This document shows, piece by piece, positions 63,751 to 64,000 of a stretch of DNA of 64,000 nucleotides. Location of the stretch: contig CM037789.1 in assembly GCA_021229015.1 (NCBI GenBank), forward strand, positions 26,159,891-26,223,890, read 5' to 3'. A program made the position numbers and the translations under genes. Within the stretch, counting starts at the first letter, position 1. Every line of letters begins with the position of its first letter. The stretch is from Solen grandis. Lineage: Eukaryota > Mollusca > Bivalvia > Adapedonta > Solenidae. Below the pieces are notes generated by a model. It was not told the origin of the DNA, did no database searches, and saw only the letters and a program-made list of their open reading frames with translations.

Positions 63751-64000
63751 TATGCCCCCACCATTCGGTGAAAGGGCATTAAGTGTTACCTGTCTGTGCG
63801 TCAATGGATTTTTCATTTACAATGAATAACTTTTAAATGACTTAACAGATTTAATTCATATTTGGTTTATAAAAATATGATATCAAAATACAGGCCAGGT
63901 TGGATTTTGGTAACTATCCACTTAATACTACTGGAGTTATGTCTCTATGTTGACATATACAAATGTGTGTTCCTTTGTTTCCATTCAATAACTTTTGAAA
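63751..64000 (+). mobile_element. Helitron-like element G, left end only (runs off the window)
   Basis: The left hairpin TATGCCCCCACC-ATTCGG..AAAGGGCATT is followed by CTGTCTGTGCGTC, the same plan as element E (pyrimidine-rich hairpin, then GTC-type tract). It begins 20 bp after the preceding splice donor. The right end is outside the window. Confidence 0.55.

Noticed and set aside
1..64000. CRISPR arrays, prophage, operons or bacterial insertion sequences
   Set aside because: The tandem repeats here have no unique spacers and lie in eukaryotic introns. Gene structure is clearly eukaryotic.

Overview
This window is nuclear DNA of an animal, most likely a bivalve mollusc. The evidence is long AT-rich GT-AG introns, a metazoan tensin gene, and a dense load of small non-autonomous transposons and tRNA-derived SINEs of bivalve style. 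Palindromic elements with hairpin ends and short internal tandem repeats are prominent. I cannot name the species from sequence alone. Prokaryotic features (operons, Shine-Dalgarno sites, CRISPR) are absent.

Region 1-12152 contains no exon I can support. It is probably intron, or distal 5' sequence, of the tensin gene, whose phosphatase-like and C2 parts would lie to the left. It holds an imperfect palindrome, two piggyBac-type palindromic MITEs, one Helitron-like element with a 165-bp tandem core, and a SINE.

Region 12153-49831 (+) carries 17 exons of tensin: the long disordered Ser/Pro/Gln/Tyr-rich middle, a conserved linker ending in a [18 protein letters not shown] motif, a complete SH2 domain, and most of the C-terminal PTB domain. 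All 17 splice phases agree, giving about 1,280 codons, with one exception: an exact 26-bp tandem duplication inside the largest exon breaks the frame. Removing one copy restores it. The last PTB exon, the stop codon and the 3' UTR are missing. A 100-N assembly gap (50001-50100) follows 169 bp after the last visible exon.

Region 50101-64000 carries a second gene on the same strand, with six well-supported exons from 52216 to 63730 and a possible tiny first coding exon at 51078. It encodes a charged, probably partly helical protein with RRxS sites and an acidic Asp/Ser/Glu patch. I do not recognise the family, and it continues past the window.

Introns hold nearly everything else. At least seven insertions share an architecture of 5' inverted repeat, tandem core and 3' hairpin followed by CTAGT or CTTGT, which suggests non-autonomous Helitron-like elements. 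There are five copies of a TTAA-flanked palindromic MITE, two further MITE families in two copies each, and about a dozen SINE copies or fragments. The most striking element (39398-42272) sits directly upstream of the first SH2 exon and carries about 19 perfect TGACGTCA (CRE-type) palindromes in 452-bp tandem units. I found no previously undescribed gene system. The best leads are the CRE array, the family of hairpin-ended elements, the frame-breaking duplication and the gap at the end of tensin.
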